Shown: positions 6,611 to 14,307, numbered from the stretch's first letter. The stretch: DNA of 40,379 nucleotides from Anaerocolumna aminovalerica (GCF_900115365.1 NZ_FOWD01000036.1:1-40379); one strand, 5' to 3'. Notes: generated by a model from the letters alone, not told the origin. Numbers and translations are program-made.

Positions 6611-7006
6611 ATGCAGAGAACTATTAGCGCAATCATTTTTTTCTTGGTAATTGTATCCGGTATAATAGCTTTACAAATATTTTTATCGAAAAAACAAAAT
6701 AAATGGTTAGGACTGATCTTACCTTTTATTTGCTTGATTTTTTCTATACTGGCAGTTTCAGGCATAACAACTTTTTCAACATTTACGGTGACGGAGCAAT
6801 ACATTTCCGAAAACGGAGAAGTGATAAATAATGTTATTAGCACAGCAGATAAGGGAGAGATTATATCAATAATTATTACGGCTATTAGTGTATTTTTATT
6901 GTATAATATTCCAACCGCTATTCTTTTGGCAATATATTATGGGTGCCGTGAAAATCTGAAAAGGAAAAAGGAACTTGAAAAAATGAATATTCAGGACTTG
7001 GAATAG
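6611..7006 (+). CDS. Small membrane protein, partner of DUF2089
   Basis: This 131-residue protein has three predicted membrane segments (about residues 5-25, 33-53 and 86-108) and a charged C-terminal tail (KRKKELEKMNIQDLE). The loop between segments two and three carries polar residues and could be extracytoplasmic. The GGGAGGC ribosome site lies in the end of the DUF2089 gene, and only one base separates the two genes. I do not recognise a family. Such pairs of soluble DNA-binding protein and membrane protein often form sensor units, but nothing here proves it. Confidence 0.75.
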   Translation: MQRTISAIIFFLVIVSGIIALQIFLSKKQNKWLGLILPFICLIFSILAVSGITTFSTFTVTEQYISENGEVINNVISTADKGEIISIIITAISVFLLYNIPTAILLAIYYGCRENLKRKKELEKMNIQDLE

Positions 7007-7064
7007 TAAACAGTTTCTTTTTAATGTGGGAAATGTATATAACTTCCTTATGCTTTTATGAAAT

Positions 7065-7097
7065 GCTCGATTAGATTTTTATCTATTCGGGCTTTTT
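7065..7097 (+). terminator. Probable terminator after the DUF2089 operon
   Basis: GCTCGATTAGAT pairs with ATCTATTCGGGC with one mismatch and one G-U, followed by TTTTTC. It lies 58 bases after the membrane-protein stop. Confidence 0.6.
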
Positions 7098-7225
7098 CTA
7101 TCTGACAAACCGATTGACAGCTTCCAACAAAGCGATATGGAATCCCTATTGATCTGTTTGCCGCTTCCAATACCCTCCATCCTATTAAATAAACTACTGT
7201 ATTCCATCTTTGGTTAAAAAATAAA
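7098..7225. other. Intergenic stretch, possibly a decayed coding remnant
   Basis: This stretch is richer in G and C than the flanking spacers. Read on the minus strand, a frame without ATG stays open from about 7260 down to a stop at 7048 and encodes a protein-like string (GIPYRFVGSCQSVCQIEKAR within it). One plus-strand frame is also open here. No start codon with a ribosome site is present, so I do not call a gene. Confidence 0.25.
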
Positions 7226-7259
7226 ATAAAGTGACTTGATTTTATAAAGTGACTATGAT
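7226..7259 (+). promoter_or_regulatory. Direct repeat overlapping the promoter of the CcdA-thioredoxin gene
   Basis: ATAAAGTGACT occurs at 7226-7236 and again at 7244-7254, 18 bases apart. GTGACT (7231-7236) and TATGAT (7254-7259) with a 17-base spacer would form the promoter, so the repeats cover both boxes. The HxlR regulator downstream is one candidate for binding here. Confidence 0.5.
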
Positions 7260-7290
7260 AAACTGTAAAAAAATCAGAATGGAGAGATAT

Positions 7291-8730
7291 ATGTTTGAAG
7301 GATTAGTAGCAACAGACAGTATAAGTTTTATACTTGTATTCTTGGAAGGAATCATCTCCTTTTTTTCTCCCTGTGTTATCCCGCTAATACCCGTATATAT
7401 GAGTTATTTAGCAGGAAATGCGAAGAAAGAAGAAGATGGAATTATTACATATGGAAGAAAGAAAGTGTTTTTTCATACTTTATTTTTTATTTTAGGCATA
7501 TCTTTTGCATTTTTTATCCTGGGTATGTCTTTTACAGCTTTGGGAAAATTCTTTAATACTAATAAGATGCTGTTTACCAGAGTTGGTGGTATTCTCATTA
7601 TTATATTAGGTCTATTTCAGCTGGGAATATTTGATCTTTCCTTTTTACAAAGGGAACGAAAAATTCATATCAATTTAGCCAATAAGAATGTCAATCCACT
7701 TATGGCATTAATAATGGGATTTACCTTTAGTTTTGCCTGGACTCCATGTGTAGGACCGGCATTATCTTCCGTATTAATTATGGCTTCCGGTGCAAAAACA
7801 GGTCTGTTGGGTAACATGCTTGTATTGGTCTATGCTTTAGGATTTGTATTGCCATTCTTACTTCTCGGGCTATTTACTACCCAAGTACTGGATTTTCTTA
7901 GAAAGAGGAAAAAACTCCTTAAGTATACAATCAAAGCAGGGGGCATTATATTAATTCTAATGGGAATTATGACATTTACCGGATGGATGAATGGAATCTC
8001 AAGTTATCTGAATTCTTTTACTGTTAACCGTCAAAAGAATGAGGCGGATTATAATGAAAACCATACAGAGAATGATAGCGGAGAAGATACTTCTTTAGGC
8101 AATGATAATACTTTAAATAATAGCGATGATTCCAATCAGAAGAATAATTCAACTGCTAAAGATAATACATCAAAAACTGATGTAAATACGGAAGAAGATA
8201 CTTCTTTACCTGATGAGAGCACACAAGATACCGATAAAAATTCTGATAATACGGAAAATGAAGAAAAGCCGGAATATCCTCCTGCTTATGATTTTACATT
8301 GACTGATCAATATGGCAATACCCATACTCTTTCGGATTATAAAGGTAAAGTGGTATTCTTAAACTTCTGGGCAAGCTGGTGTGGACCTTGCAAAAAGGAG
8401 ATGCCGGATATTGAGGAGCTATATCAGAAATATAACTTAAATCAGGATGAAGTAGTATTTTTAGGAGTTGCTAATCCAAAAAGTAAGGATTATCCCCATA
8501 ATTCAGATGAAGAAAAAGATGAAATTTTAGAGTTTCTGGATGAAAATGGTTATAAATTTCCTACTGTATTTGATGAAACGGGGGAAATATTGATGAATTA
8601 CTATATAACAGCTTTCCCTACTACATTCATGATCAATAAAGAGGGTAATGTGATGGGTTACATACCCGGAATGATGACAAAAGATATTATGGAAAGTGTA
8701 ATAGAGCAAACCTTAGAATCTACAAACTAG
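7291..8730 (+). CDS. CcdA-type membrane electron carrier fused to a TlpA/ResA-like thioredoxin
   Basis: This 479-residue protein has residues 1-250 as a CcdA/DsbD-like core of about six membrane segments, with its two key cysteines in SFFSPCVIP (C28) and AWTPCVGPA (C153). Residues about 255-340 form an acidic N/D/S/T-rich linker. Residues about 340-479 are a thioredoxin-fold domain of the TlpA/ResA kind with WCGPCKKEM (C364, C367). Electrons should pass from cytoplasmic thioredoxin through the membrane core to the exported thioredoxin domain, so both steps are in one chain. The start is at 7291, since GGAGAG lies 5 bases upstream; an earlier in-frame ATG (7255) overlaps the -10 box. The thioredoxin reductase-like flavoprotein at 2228 could supply the electrons. 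Confidence 0.9.
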   Translation: MFEGLVATDSISFILVFLEGIISFFSPCVIPLIPVYMSYLAGNAKKEEDGIITYGRKKVFFHTLFFILGISFAFFILGMSFTALGKFFNTNKMLFTRVGGILIIILGLFQLGIFDLSFLQRERKIHINLANKNVNPLMALIMGFTFSFAWTPCVGPALSSVLIMASGAKTGLLGNMLVLVYALGFVLPFLLLGLFTTQVLDFLRKRKKLLKYTIKAGGIILILMGIMTFTGWMNGISSYLNSFTVNRQKNEADYNENHTENDSGEDTSLGNDNTLNNSDDSNQKNNSTAKDNTSKTDVNTEEDTSLPDESTQDTDKNSDNTENEEKPEYPPAYDFTLTDQYGNTHTLSDYKGKVVFLNFWASWCGPCKKEMPDIEELYQKYNLNQDEVVFLGVANPKSKDYPHNSDEEKDEILEFLDENGYKFPTVFDETGEILMNYYITAFPTTFMINKEGNVMGYIPGMMTKDIMESVIEQTLESTN

Positions 8731-8781
8731 TACCATAGATATTATTTGCTCTTAGAAGAAAAAAGGAGTAAATAGCTATCT

Positions 8782-8810
8782 AAAGGCGCTAAAGCGCCAG
8801 AATCGAGGAT
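8782..8810 (+). repeat. Hairpin repeat, copy 2 (GGCGCT-AA-AGCGCC)
   Basis: A hairpin at 8785-8798 with flanks AAA and CAGAA...AGGAT is nearly the same as the element at 1467-1497 and in the same orientation. Its last bases (GAGGAT) supply the ribosome site of the HxlR gene that starts at 8814. Confidence 0.65.
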
Positions 8811-8813
8811 AAA

Positions 8814-9245
8814 ATGAAAAACTTATATAACCTGCCTTGCAATGTAGCACAGACGTTGAACATTATCGGTGACAAATGGACGCTGCTTATATTACGCCAA
8901 ATAATGATAGGCCGTAAAACTTATAAAGAAATGCAGGAAGGTTTAGAGGGGATTCCTAGTAATTTACTATCAGAAAGACTAAAATGCTTGGAAGCCGACG
9001 GATTGATAACAACCCGTCTATACCAAAATCACCCTCCCCGTTATGAATATCTGCTGACAGACAGCGGAAAAGATTTAGGTGATATATTTTACAGCATTAT
9101 TATGTGGGGCGAAAAACATCTGAAAGTGTGTTATAAACAATTAACCCATTCAGAATGCGGGCACAAGATTGTGCACCAATACTATTGCCCTCATTGTAAC
9201 AAAACAATTATAGAAGATGAAATCAATGTATGCGCTCCTAGCTAA
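8814..9245 (+). CDS. HxlR-family transcriptional regulator with C-terminal zinc-ribbon-like tail
   Basis: This 143-residue protein has the winged helix-turn-helix of HxlR proteins: the N-terminal cysteine in LPCNVAQTL, the WTLLILRQIMIGRKTYKEMQ helix, the IPSNLLSERLKCLEADGLI recognition part and the YLLTDSGKDL wing. After residue 115 it adds a cysteine/histidine set (ECGHKIVHQYYCPHCNK and a final C) that could bind zinc. HxlR proteins commonly sense electrophiles or redox state through the N-terminal cysteine. It lies downstream of the CcdA fusion and probably controls nearby redox genes. The ribosome site GAGGA comes from the hairpin repeat directly upstream. Confidence 0.88.
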   Translation: MKNLYNLPCNVAQTLNIIGDKWTLLILRQIMIGRKTYKEMQEGLEGIPSNLLSERLKCLEADGLITTRLYQNHPPRYEYLLTDSGKDLGDIFYSIIMWGEKHLKVCYKQLTHSECGHKIVHQYYCPHCNKTIIEDEINVCAPS

Positions 9246-9301
9246 TGGGGATTCATTAAAAAGTCTAAATATTCATAATAAAACCTAAGAAGGGTTAACA
9301 T

Positions 9302-9428
9302 AGGGACTGTTGCAGAACTGTCATTCTGAGAGTAAATTCAACTATGCTGAATTTTAAAGGAAGAATATCTATAAGTAAGATTCTTTAAGAAACACTCTCA
9401 GAATGACATATTTATTTTGCAATATCCT
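9302..9428. repeat. MITE-like inverted-repeat element
   Basis: GTCATTCTGAGAGT at 9320-9333 is matched by its exact complement at 9394-9407. Outside these arms, TTGCA at the left and TGCAA at the right continue the symmetry, giving an element of about 120 bp without coding capacity. The arm resembles the widespread GTCATTCTGAG-type dispersed repeats. It fills a large part of the 388-base gap between the HxlR and rhodanese genes and may act as a terminator hairpin for the former. Confidence 0.65.
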
Positions 9429-9508
9429 TTTTATTTATATTGGAAGTAGTAATTATCTATAGGTAAATGTTCCTTAGTAACTGGTGGAATATATCTGTTA
9501 TGACAAAA

Positions 9509-9523
9509 TGTAACCTAGTTACA
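9509..9523. promoter_or_regulatory. Palindromic activator-type site upstream of the rhodanese gene
   Basis: TGTAACCTAGTTACA is a perfect palindrome. Its centre (9516) is 29 bases before TATTAT at 9545-9550, exactly the spacing found for the TGTGATTTTATCACA site and TATAAT upstream of the flavoprotein at 2228. An extra half-site (AGTAACT) lies nearby at about 9476-9482. Confidence 0.55.
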
Positions 9524-9544
9524 GAAAAGAGTTAAAAATATCTC

Positions 9545-9550
9545 TATTAT
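9545..9550 (+). promoter_or_regulatory. Candidate -10 box of the rhodanese promoter
   Basis: TATTAT stands at the position predicted from the palindrome. A TATAAA at 9575-9580 is an alternative -10 box. Confidence 0.35.
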
Positions 9551-9633
9551 TAATACAAAATTATTATTAAGCAGTATAAAATTGCTTCTAATTAGTAAGC
9601 ATAAAGTTAATGTTTATTCAGGAGGATATTAAG

Positions 9634-9954
9634 ATGTTTGGATTATTTAAAAGCAGCAATGTAAAAAGAATTGGTGTAAATGATATGGATGATTTAATTG
9701 GTAAAGTAGATTTAATTGATATTAGAGAACCATATGAGTATAAAGGTGGAGCATTAAAAACGGCAAAAAATATACCAATGATGGAATTAATGTCAGGGGC
9801 TAACAGGTATTTAAATAAAGATAGAACCTATTATATTATGTGTCAGTCCGGTAACAGAAGCAGACAATGCTGCAGCATACTTAGCAAACAAGGTTATGAT
9901 GTTGTTGATGTTACTGGTGGATATAGTTCTTATGCAGGAAGTAAAAGAAAATAA
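9634..9954 (+). CDS. Cytoplasmic single-domain rhodanese
   Basis: This 106-residue protein consists of one rhodanese domain. It has the LIDIREPYEYKGGALKTAKNIP segment and the active loop CQSGNRSRQ with the catalytic cysteine at residue 70. Such proteins carry persulfide sulfur, typically from thiosulfate or cysteine-derived sources, to acceptors such as thiols. There is no signal peptide. The start is at 9634, since AGGAGG lies 8 bases upstream; the ATG at 9610 is upstream of the ribosome site and not used. Unlike the lipoprotein copy at 1451, this one is complete. It fits the surrounding thiol and sulfur redox genes. Confidence 0.9.
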   Translation: MFGLFKSSNVKRIGVNDMDDLIGKVDLIDIREPYEYKGGALKTAKNIPMMELMSGANRYLNKDRTYYIMCQSGNRSRQCCSILSKQGYDVVDVTGGYSSYAGSKRK

Positions 9955-10137
9955 AAGGATAATACTAAAAGACATATTTCAAAAGCCTCAGCTTCTTGTA
10001 TTTTTAACTATAAGACAGAACATGATAAAATGATTAAAAAATTGACATTGTTTTTTCAAAAATTCAGTACCAACAACATTTTTTTGGCATATAGTATATT
10101 AGATTATATTTCTAATATTAACTGAAAGGGTTTAATA

Positions 10138-11031
10138 ATGCAAAGATATGTTGTACAATCGTTAGAATTACACCTGTTTTTTTCAAGAATAATGAAAGAG
10201 CATTCCTTATTCCTACAAGGTGGATTTGTACAAAAAGATGAGGATTTTATAAAAGCAGCTGATTTTTTTAGAAATGGATTTGAAAACCTATTACGTGAAG
10301 TAGTAATATTAAGTGATGGAATTGTACGTTGCCCTGTTTTAGAATCTGGAGAAGTTGTAACGGAATTTACCTGTAGTGCTGAAAAACACACAGAAAAATT
10401 AACTGGTATACCAATTGATACTAAAATTACTTTATTAGAAGAAAAATTAAGATGTGATAAAGATGTACGTATTACTCCTAATATTGCAGGACAGGTAAGA
10501 AAAATTAATCGGGAAGCCATTAAATTATTAAATGGATTAATTAAGTTAAAAGAAGATATAATATGCAGAGTATTAAAATGTGAAATGTTTACTTTTAATT
10601 ACCCTCTGTTAATCGAGCATATATTACGTGAAGCTAAGCTTTATCGTTCCTTTGTTGTGGCATTAGAACACGGCAAGGATATCGATAACAGAGATATAAG
10701 AGATGATGAATTATTCTGGAATCAAATTATGATGGAACACTCCTTATTTATTAGAGGATTATTAGATCCTACAGAAAACAAATTAATAAAAACCTCCAAT
10801 GAATTTGCAATAGATTTTGAAGAACTTCTTGAAGAAGCAAGGTGTGCCACTGATGAAACAATAGAAAGTATTACCGATGAAACCATTAAGAAAACTAAAG
10901 AATTACGTGATTTTAAGGCAACTGGTACGAAGGGGATTGATAATTGTGAGATACGGTCCATTATATTACCGTTGCTTGCAGATCACGTATTAAGAGAAGC
11001 AAATCATTATTTAAGATTATTACGCTGTTAA
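10138..11031 (+). CDS. DUF2935-family helical metal-binding protein
   Basis: The 297-residue protein is built from two similar halves. Each begins with a helix containing MKEHSLF or MMEHSLF, followed by a ring of conserved acidic and histidine residues, and each ends with LIEHILREAKLY or LADHVLREANHY. I recognise this as DUF2935, a four-helix-bundle family with bound metal in a solved Bacillus structure; its function is not established. The E-H pairs in each half would form a di-metal or mono-metal site. The ribosome site is GAAAGGG. It appears to be transcribed alone, with a terminator after the stop. Confidence 0.85.
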   Translation: MQRYVVQSLELHLFFSRIMKEHSLFLQGGFVQKDEDFIKAADFFRNGFENLLREVVILSDGIVRCPVLESGEVVTEFTCSAEKHTEKLTGIPIDTKITLLEEKLRCDKDVRITPNIAGQVRKINREAIKLLNGLIKLKEDIICRVLKCEMFTFNYPLLIEHILREAKLYRSFVVALEHGKDIDNRDIRDDELFWNQIMMEHSLFIRGLLDPTENKLIKTSNEFAIDFEELLEEARCATDETIESITDETIKKTKELRDFKATGTKGIDNCEIRSIILPLLADHVLREANHYLRLLRC

Positions 11032-11041
11032 TTCGATACAA

Positions 11042-11105
11042 TACGCCATCTCATCTCATATTTAAGGATTTGTTCTTATAATATGAAAGAGGTGGCGTAA
11101 TTTTA
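11042..11105. terminator. Terminator between convergent genes
   Basis: TACGCCA at 11042-11048 pairs with TGGCGTA at 11093-11099, with an inner TCATAT/ATATGA helix, and then AATTTTAT follows. It ends the DUF2935 gene, and the small minus-strand gene ends 7 bases beyond. Confidence 0.7.
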
Positions 11106-11111
11106 TAATAC

Positions 11112-11243
11112 TTAGTAAATACTCAAGAGAATTAAATGGTTGGGATAATAAAGTGCTTCTTTTACACCTTTCTTTACTGCTGCAGCAATAACAGCATATA
11201 ATATGTACCCAATTATTATCAGACCAAAAATATATAAAATCAT
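11112..11243 (-). CDS. 43-residue single-pass membrane protein (DUF6019-like)
   Basis: A short minus-strand gene encodes a protein starting MILYIFGLIIIGYILYAVIA. One membrane helix (residues about 2-22) is followed by a basic stretch AAVKKGVKEAL and a short hydrophobic tail. GGAGG lies 8 bases before the ATG, which is strong support for translation. It recalls the tiny DUF6019 proteins of Firmicutes, which have an N-terminal helix and a VKxGxxEA-like stretch, but I cannot confirm this. It is convergent with DUF2935 and divergent from the aldehyde dehydrogenase. Confidence 0.7.
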   Translation of the reverse strand: MILYIFGLIIIGYILYAVIAAAVKKGVKEALYYPNHLILLSIY

Positions 11244-11648
11244 TAAATTATCCTCCATTCAAGATTATACTAAATATTTTTACAATTTGATGGTATTAAT
11301 CTATCTAATATTATATATCTGCAAAAGTTATATTTCTACAAATTTTCCTATCCCATTAATACAATTGACCAAAAAGATTGTTTTTCTTCCTTAGGGTATG
11401 TTAATTAACAAACTTTCCACTTTTATCGGCAATTTTAATATACTCGCATTTTACTTATTGTAGTTCAATATTTATTTATCAGCACTTACATATACATTTT
11501 ATAATTAAAGAATTTTGTTAAGATTGTATCATAAGATGTAAAGTTATTCCATTAAAGTGATAAATAGTTATATTAATATAGAATTATTAATGGAACAAAT
11601 TTGAAATTGACAGAATATACAAAAAACTTCGTTAAATTATTATTTAAA
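11244..11648. other. Long AT-rich gap without recognisable genes
   Basis: About 400 bases lie between the small membrane-protein gene and the aldehyde dehydrogenase promoter. Plus-strand open frames here begin inside the small gene's complement and lack ribosome sites. Two related strings, ATTAAAGTGATA (about 11552) and ACTAAAGTGATA (11661), are the only repeated pattern I noticed. Confidence 0.4.
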
Positions 11649-11676
11649 TTGACTAATTGTACTAAAGTGATACAAT
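11649..11676 (+). promoter_or_regulatory. Promoter of the aldehyde dehydrogenase gene
   Basis: TTGACT (11649-11654), a 16-base spacer and TACAAT (11671-11676), about 45 bases before the start codon. Confidence 0.65.
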
Positions 11677-11721
11677 ATTTATATAGCAAGTAATAATGAT
11701 TTCAAGCAAGGAGGATATACT

Positions 11722-13203
11722 ATGGAAATTAAATTACAAGATAAATATAAATTATATATTAATGGACAATGGAGAGATGCTTCTGATGGAGCCACCATTA
11801 AAACTTACAACCCTGCAACAGGAGAGTTCTTAGCTGAAATTGCTGATGCTTCCAATGATGATGTTGATGCAGCTGTGAATGCTGCTAAAGAAGCCTTTGC
11901 TACATGGGGCAAGACAACTGTTACAGAAAGAGCAGCCATTTTAAATAAAATTGCAGATATTATTGATGAAAACAAAGAATATCTTGCTACTATAGAATCC
12001 ATGGATAACGGTAAACCAATACGGGAGACCATGGCGGCAGATATTCCTTTATCAGCGGATCATTTCAGATATTTTGCTGGTGTGATAAGAGCAGATGAAG
12101 GCAGTGCAACTATGGTAAATGAAGAGACACTGACTATGATATTAAGAGAACCAATTGGTGTAGTTGGTCAGATCGTTCCTTGGAATTTCCCATTCTTAAT
12201 GGCAGCCTGGAAATTAGCTCCACTTATAGCAGCAGGAGATGTTTCTGTATTTAAACCATCCAGTTATACTTCTTTAAGTGTATTAGAACTGATAAGATTA
12301 ACACAGGATGTAATACCAAAGGGTGTTATTAATCTTATAACTGGTAAAGGCTCTAAGAGCGGAGACTATCTACAACATCATAAAGGACTTGATAAACTTG
12401 CATTTACTGGATCAACCGAGATAGGAAGAAAAATTGCTCTTTCTGCAGCACAGAACATTATCCCTTCAACTTTGGAATTAGGCGGCAAGTCAGCTAATAT
12501 CTTCTTCAAAGATGCAGATATAGACATAGCGTTAGAAGGAATTCAATTAGGAATCCTATTTAATCAAGGTCAGGTTTGCTCCGCTGGTTCCAGAATATTT
12601 GTACAAGAAGATTTCTATGATGAATTTATAGAAAAAGCTGTAAAAGCCTTTGAAAAAGTGAAAGTTGGTAATCCTTTAGATAAGAATACCCAGATGGGGG
12701 CCCAGGTTAGTGAAGAACAGCTTAAAAAGATTCTCGGATACGTGGAGATTGGTAAACAAGAAGGAGCAAAAGTTGCAACCGGTGGTGAAAGATATATAGA
12801 AGGTGATGCAGCAAATGGGTACTTTATGAAACCAACCCTTCTGGTAGATGTAAATAATAATATGAGAGTAGCAAGAGAAGAGATCTTTGGACCAGTTGGA
12901 GTAGTTATTAAATTCAAGACGGAAGAAGAAGTAATAGCCATGGCAAACGACAGTGATTTTGGTCTGGCAGGGGGAGTATTTACAAGAGAACTCAATAAAG
13001 CTATTCGTGTAGCAAGAGGAATCAGAACAGGCCGTGTATGGGTAAATACTTATAACAGCTTTCCGGCAGGCGCACCATTTGGTGGTTATAAAGAATCCGG
13101 AATTGGTAGAGAGACCCATAAGGTTATCTTAGACCATTATACACAGATGAAGAATATTATTATAAACTTATCTGAAAAACCAGGTGGTATGTATGTTAAG
13201 TAA
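11722..13203 (+). CDS. NAD(P)-dependent aldehyde dehydrogenase
   Basis: This 493-residue protein of the classical ALDH superfamily has the normal full length. Visible motifs are the substrate/NAD site VGQIVPWNFPFLMAAWKLAP, the general-base glutamate in LELGGKSANI (E252), the catalytic cysteine in NQGQVCSAGSR (C286) and the late motif EIFGPVGVVIKF. It oxidises an aldehyde to the acid with NAD or NADP; the overall sequence is closest in feel to AldB/acetaldehyde-type enzymes, but the substrate cannot be read from sequence. AAGGAGG lies 8 bases before the ATG. It is monocistronic, with its own promoter and terminator. Confidence 0.93.
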   Translation: MEIKLQDKYKLYINGQWRDASDGATIKTYNPATGEFLAEIADASNDDVDAAVNAAKEAFATWGKTTVTERAAILNKIADIIDENKEYLATIESMDNGKPIRETMAADIPLSADHFRYFAGVIRADEGSATMVNEETLTMILREPIGVVGQIVPWNFPFLMAAWKLAPLIAAGDVSVFKPSSYTSLSVLELIRLTQDVIPKGVINLITGKGSKSGDYLQHHKGLDKLAFTGSTEIGRKIALSAAQNIIPSTLELGGKSANIFFKDADIDIALEGIQLGILFNQGQVCSAGSRIFVQEDFYDEFIEKAVKAFEKVKVGNPLDKNTQMGAQVSEEQLKKILGYVEIGKQEGAKVATGGERYIEGDAANGYFMKPTLLVDVNNNMRVAREEIFGPVGVVIKFKTEEEVIAMANDSDFGLAGGVFTRELNKAIRVARGIRTGRVWVNTYNSFPAGAPFGGYKESGIGRETHKVILDHYTQMKNIIINLSEKPGGMYVK

Positions 13204-13266
13204 TTTATAGATCTGTAAGAATATGATTTTGTAGAATCTAATTAAAATATAAAGCGTTTCTCTATT

Positions 13267-13317
13267 AAAAAGCCAAAAACAGATAATATATAATCTGGAT
13301 TTGGCTTTTTATTTTTA
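13267..13317 (+). terminator. Terminator of the aldehyde dehydrogenase gene
   Basis: AAAAAGCCAAA pairs with TTTGGCTTTTT (13300-13310) with an inner CAGAT/ATCTG helix, then ATTTTTATT. Confidence 0.85.
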
Positions 13318-13417
13318 TTAGAATACTACCTTTTATACCGGAAGAAGGGTTGCTGCAAAATTCTGAAACAGCCTCGGTTCTTACTTGATAAACTTTTATA
13401 TAAATTGTCAAAACATA

Positions 13418-13446
13418 TTGACATTTTTCTATGTCCAGCATAAGAT
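13418..13446 (+). promoter_or_regulatory. Promoter of the ars operon
   Basis: TTGACA (13418-13423), a 17-base spacer and TAAGAT (13441-13446), 50 bases before the arsR start. Confidence 0.75.
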
Positions 13447-13449
13447 AAT

Positions 13450-13469
13450 ATATAGAGAGTTATCTATAT
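13450..13469. promoter_or_regulatory. Candidate ArsR operator
   Basis: ATATAGA-GAGTTA-TCTATAT is a perfect 7-bp dyad placed at the expected transcription start, just after the -10 box, where ArsR-family repressors usually bind. Confidence 0.65.
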
Positions 13470-13495
13470 GCTAGTACAAAAAGGAGGAATGGAAC

Positions 13496-13819
13496 GTGAA
13501 ATCACACGAAACATATGTGCCTATATTTAAAGCACTTGCAGATGAAACAAGATTAAAAATTGTAGAAATGCTTTCTTGCGGAGAAATGTGTGCATGTGAT
13601 ATATTAGAATATTTTAAAATTACACAGCCCACACTTTCATACCATATGAAGATATTAACTGATTGCGGTATTGTAATGGCAAGAAAAGATGGATCCTGGA
13701 TGAGATACAGTAATAATACAGAAATGATTACATTAATAAAAAATTTTTGGAATCAAATTACTACAGAGCAAGAAGATTGTATTTGCAAAAACTACAAAGG
13801 AAGTAAATGTGATTCATAG
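13496..13819 (+). CDS. arsR: ArsR-family arsenic-responsive repressor
   Basis: This 107-residue winged-helix protein has FKALADETRLKIVEMLSCGE followed by MCACDILEYFKITQPTLSYH. The cysteine set in CGEMCACD lies in the metal-sensing helix, like the CxC of known arsenite sensors, and more cysteines sit at the C-terminus (CICKNYKGSKC). It should release its operator when As(III) or Sb(III) binds. It starts at a GTG with AAGGAGG upstream. It is the first gene of the ars operon, behind a strong promoter and a palindrome at the start site. Confidence 0.92.
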   Translation: MKSHETYVPIFKALADETRLKIVEMLSCGEMCACDILEYFKITQPTLSYHMKILTDCGIVMARKDGSWMRYSNNTEMITLIKNFWNQITTEQEDCICKNYKGSKCDS

Positions 13820-13905
13820 GCTATTATCTGGTATATGAATCATTGTTTCCTTAAAAACCACAAATAAATATTTAAATTATAATAATGAAAGATTGGAGAT
13901 CTTAT

Positions 13906-14307
13906 ATGAAAAAAATGCAAATATTTGAACCGGCTATGTGCTGTTCAACAGGGCTTTGCGGAGTTAGTGTTGATCCTGAACTTTTAAGGATATCAACAGT
14001 TTTAAGTGCACTGGAGAAGAATGGTGTAAAAGTAGAAAGATACAATCTATCCGGATCACCACAAGAATTTGTAAATAATAGAGTGATAAACGATTATATT
14101 AAGGAAAAAGGTGTAGAAGGACTTCCGGCAGTTGTTTTAGACAATGAAGTTGTTATAACCGGAAGATATCCATCTAATGATGAATTTGTTAAACTCCTGG
14201 ATATTCCTGATACTTATATAGCAGGAAGACCGGTTAGGGCCAGGGCTTCTAAAATTACTTTAAAGAAATCCGGCGGATGCGGCTGTTCTGGTGGAAACTG
14301 CTGCTAA
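13906..14307 (+). CDS. arsD: Arsenite metallochaperone ArsD
   Basis: This 133-residue protein has the conserved ArsD start MQIFEPAMCCSTGLCG, with the CC pair and third cysteine that bind As(III), the middle part LPAVVLDNEVVITGRYPS, and a C-terminal cysteine cluster (CGCSGGNCC). It delivers arsenite to the ArsA ATPase. The start is taken as 13906, where GGAGA lies 7 bases upstream; an in-frame ATG at 13885 is in the leader. The arsA gene follows closely, and ArsD with ArsA is the usual pair. Confidence 0.93.
   Translation: MKKMQIFEPAMCCSTGLCGVSVDPELLRISTVLSALEKNGVKVERYNLSGSPQEFVNNRVINDYIKEKGVEGLPAVVLDNEVVITGRYPSNDEFVKLLDIPDTYIAGRPVRARASKITLKKSGGCGCSGGNCC

Noticed and set aside
11203-11394. 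Plus-strand open frame of 63 codons upstream of the aldehyde dehydrogenase
   Set aside because: It has no ribosome site, poor composition and overlaps the better-supported small gene on the other strand.
12615-13119. Two minus-strand open frames of 126 and 147 codons inside the aldehyde dehydrogenase gene
   Set aside because: They lie wholly within a well-conserved gene, without ribosome sites or recognisable protein motifs.
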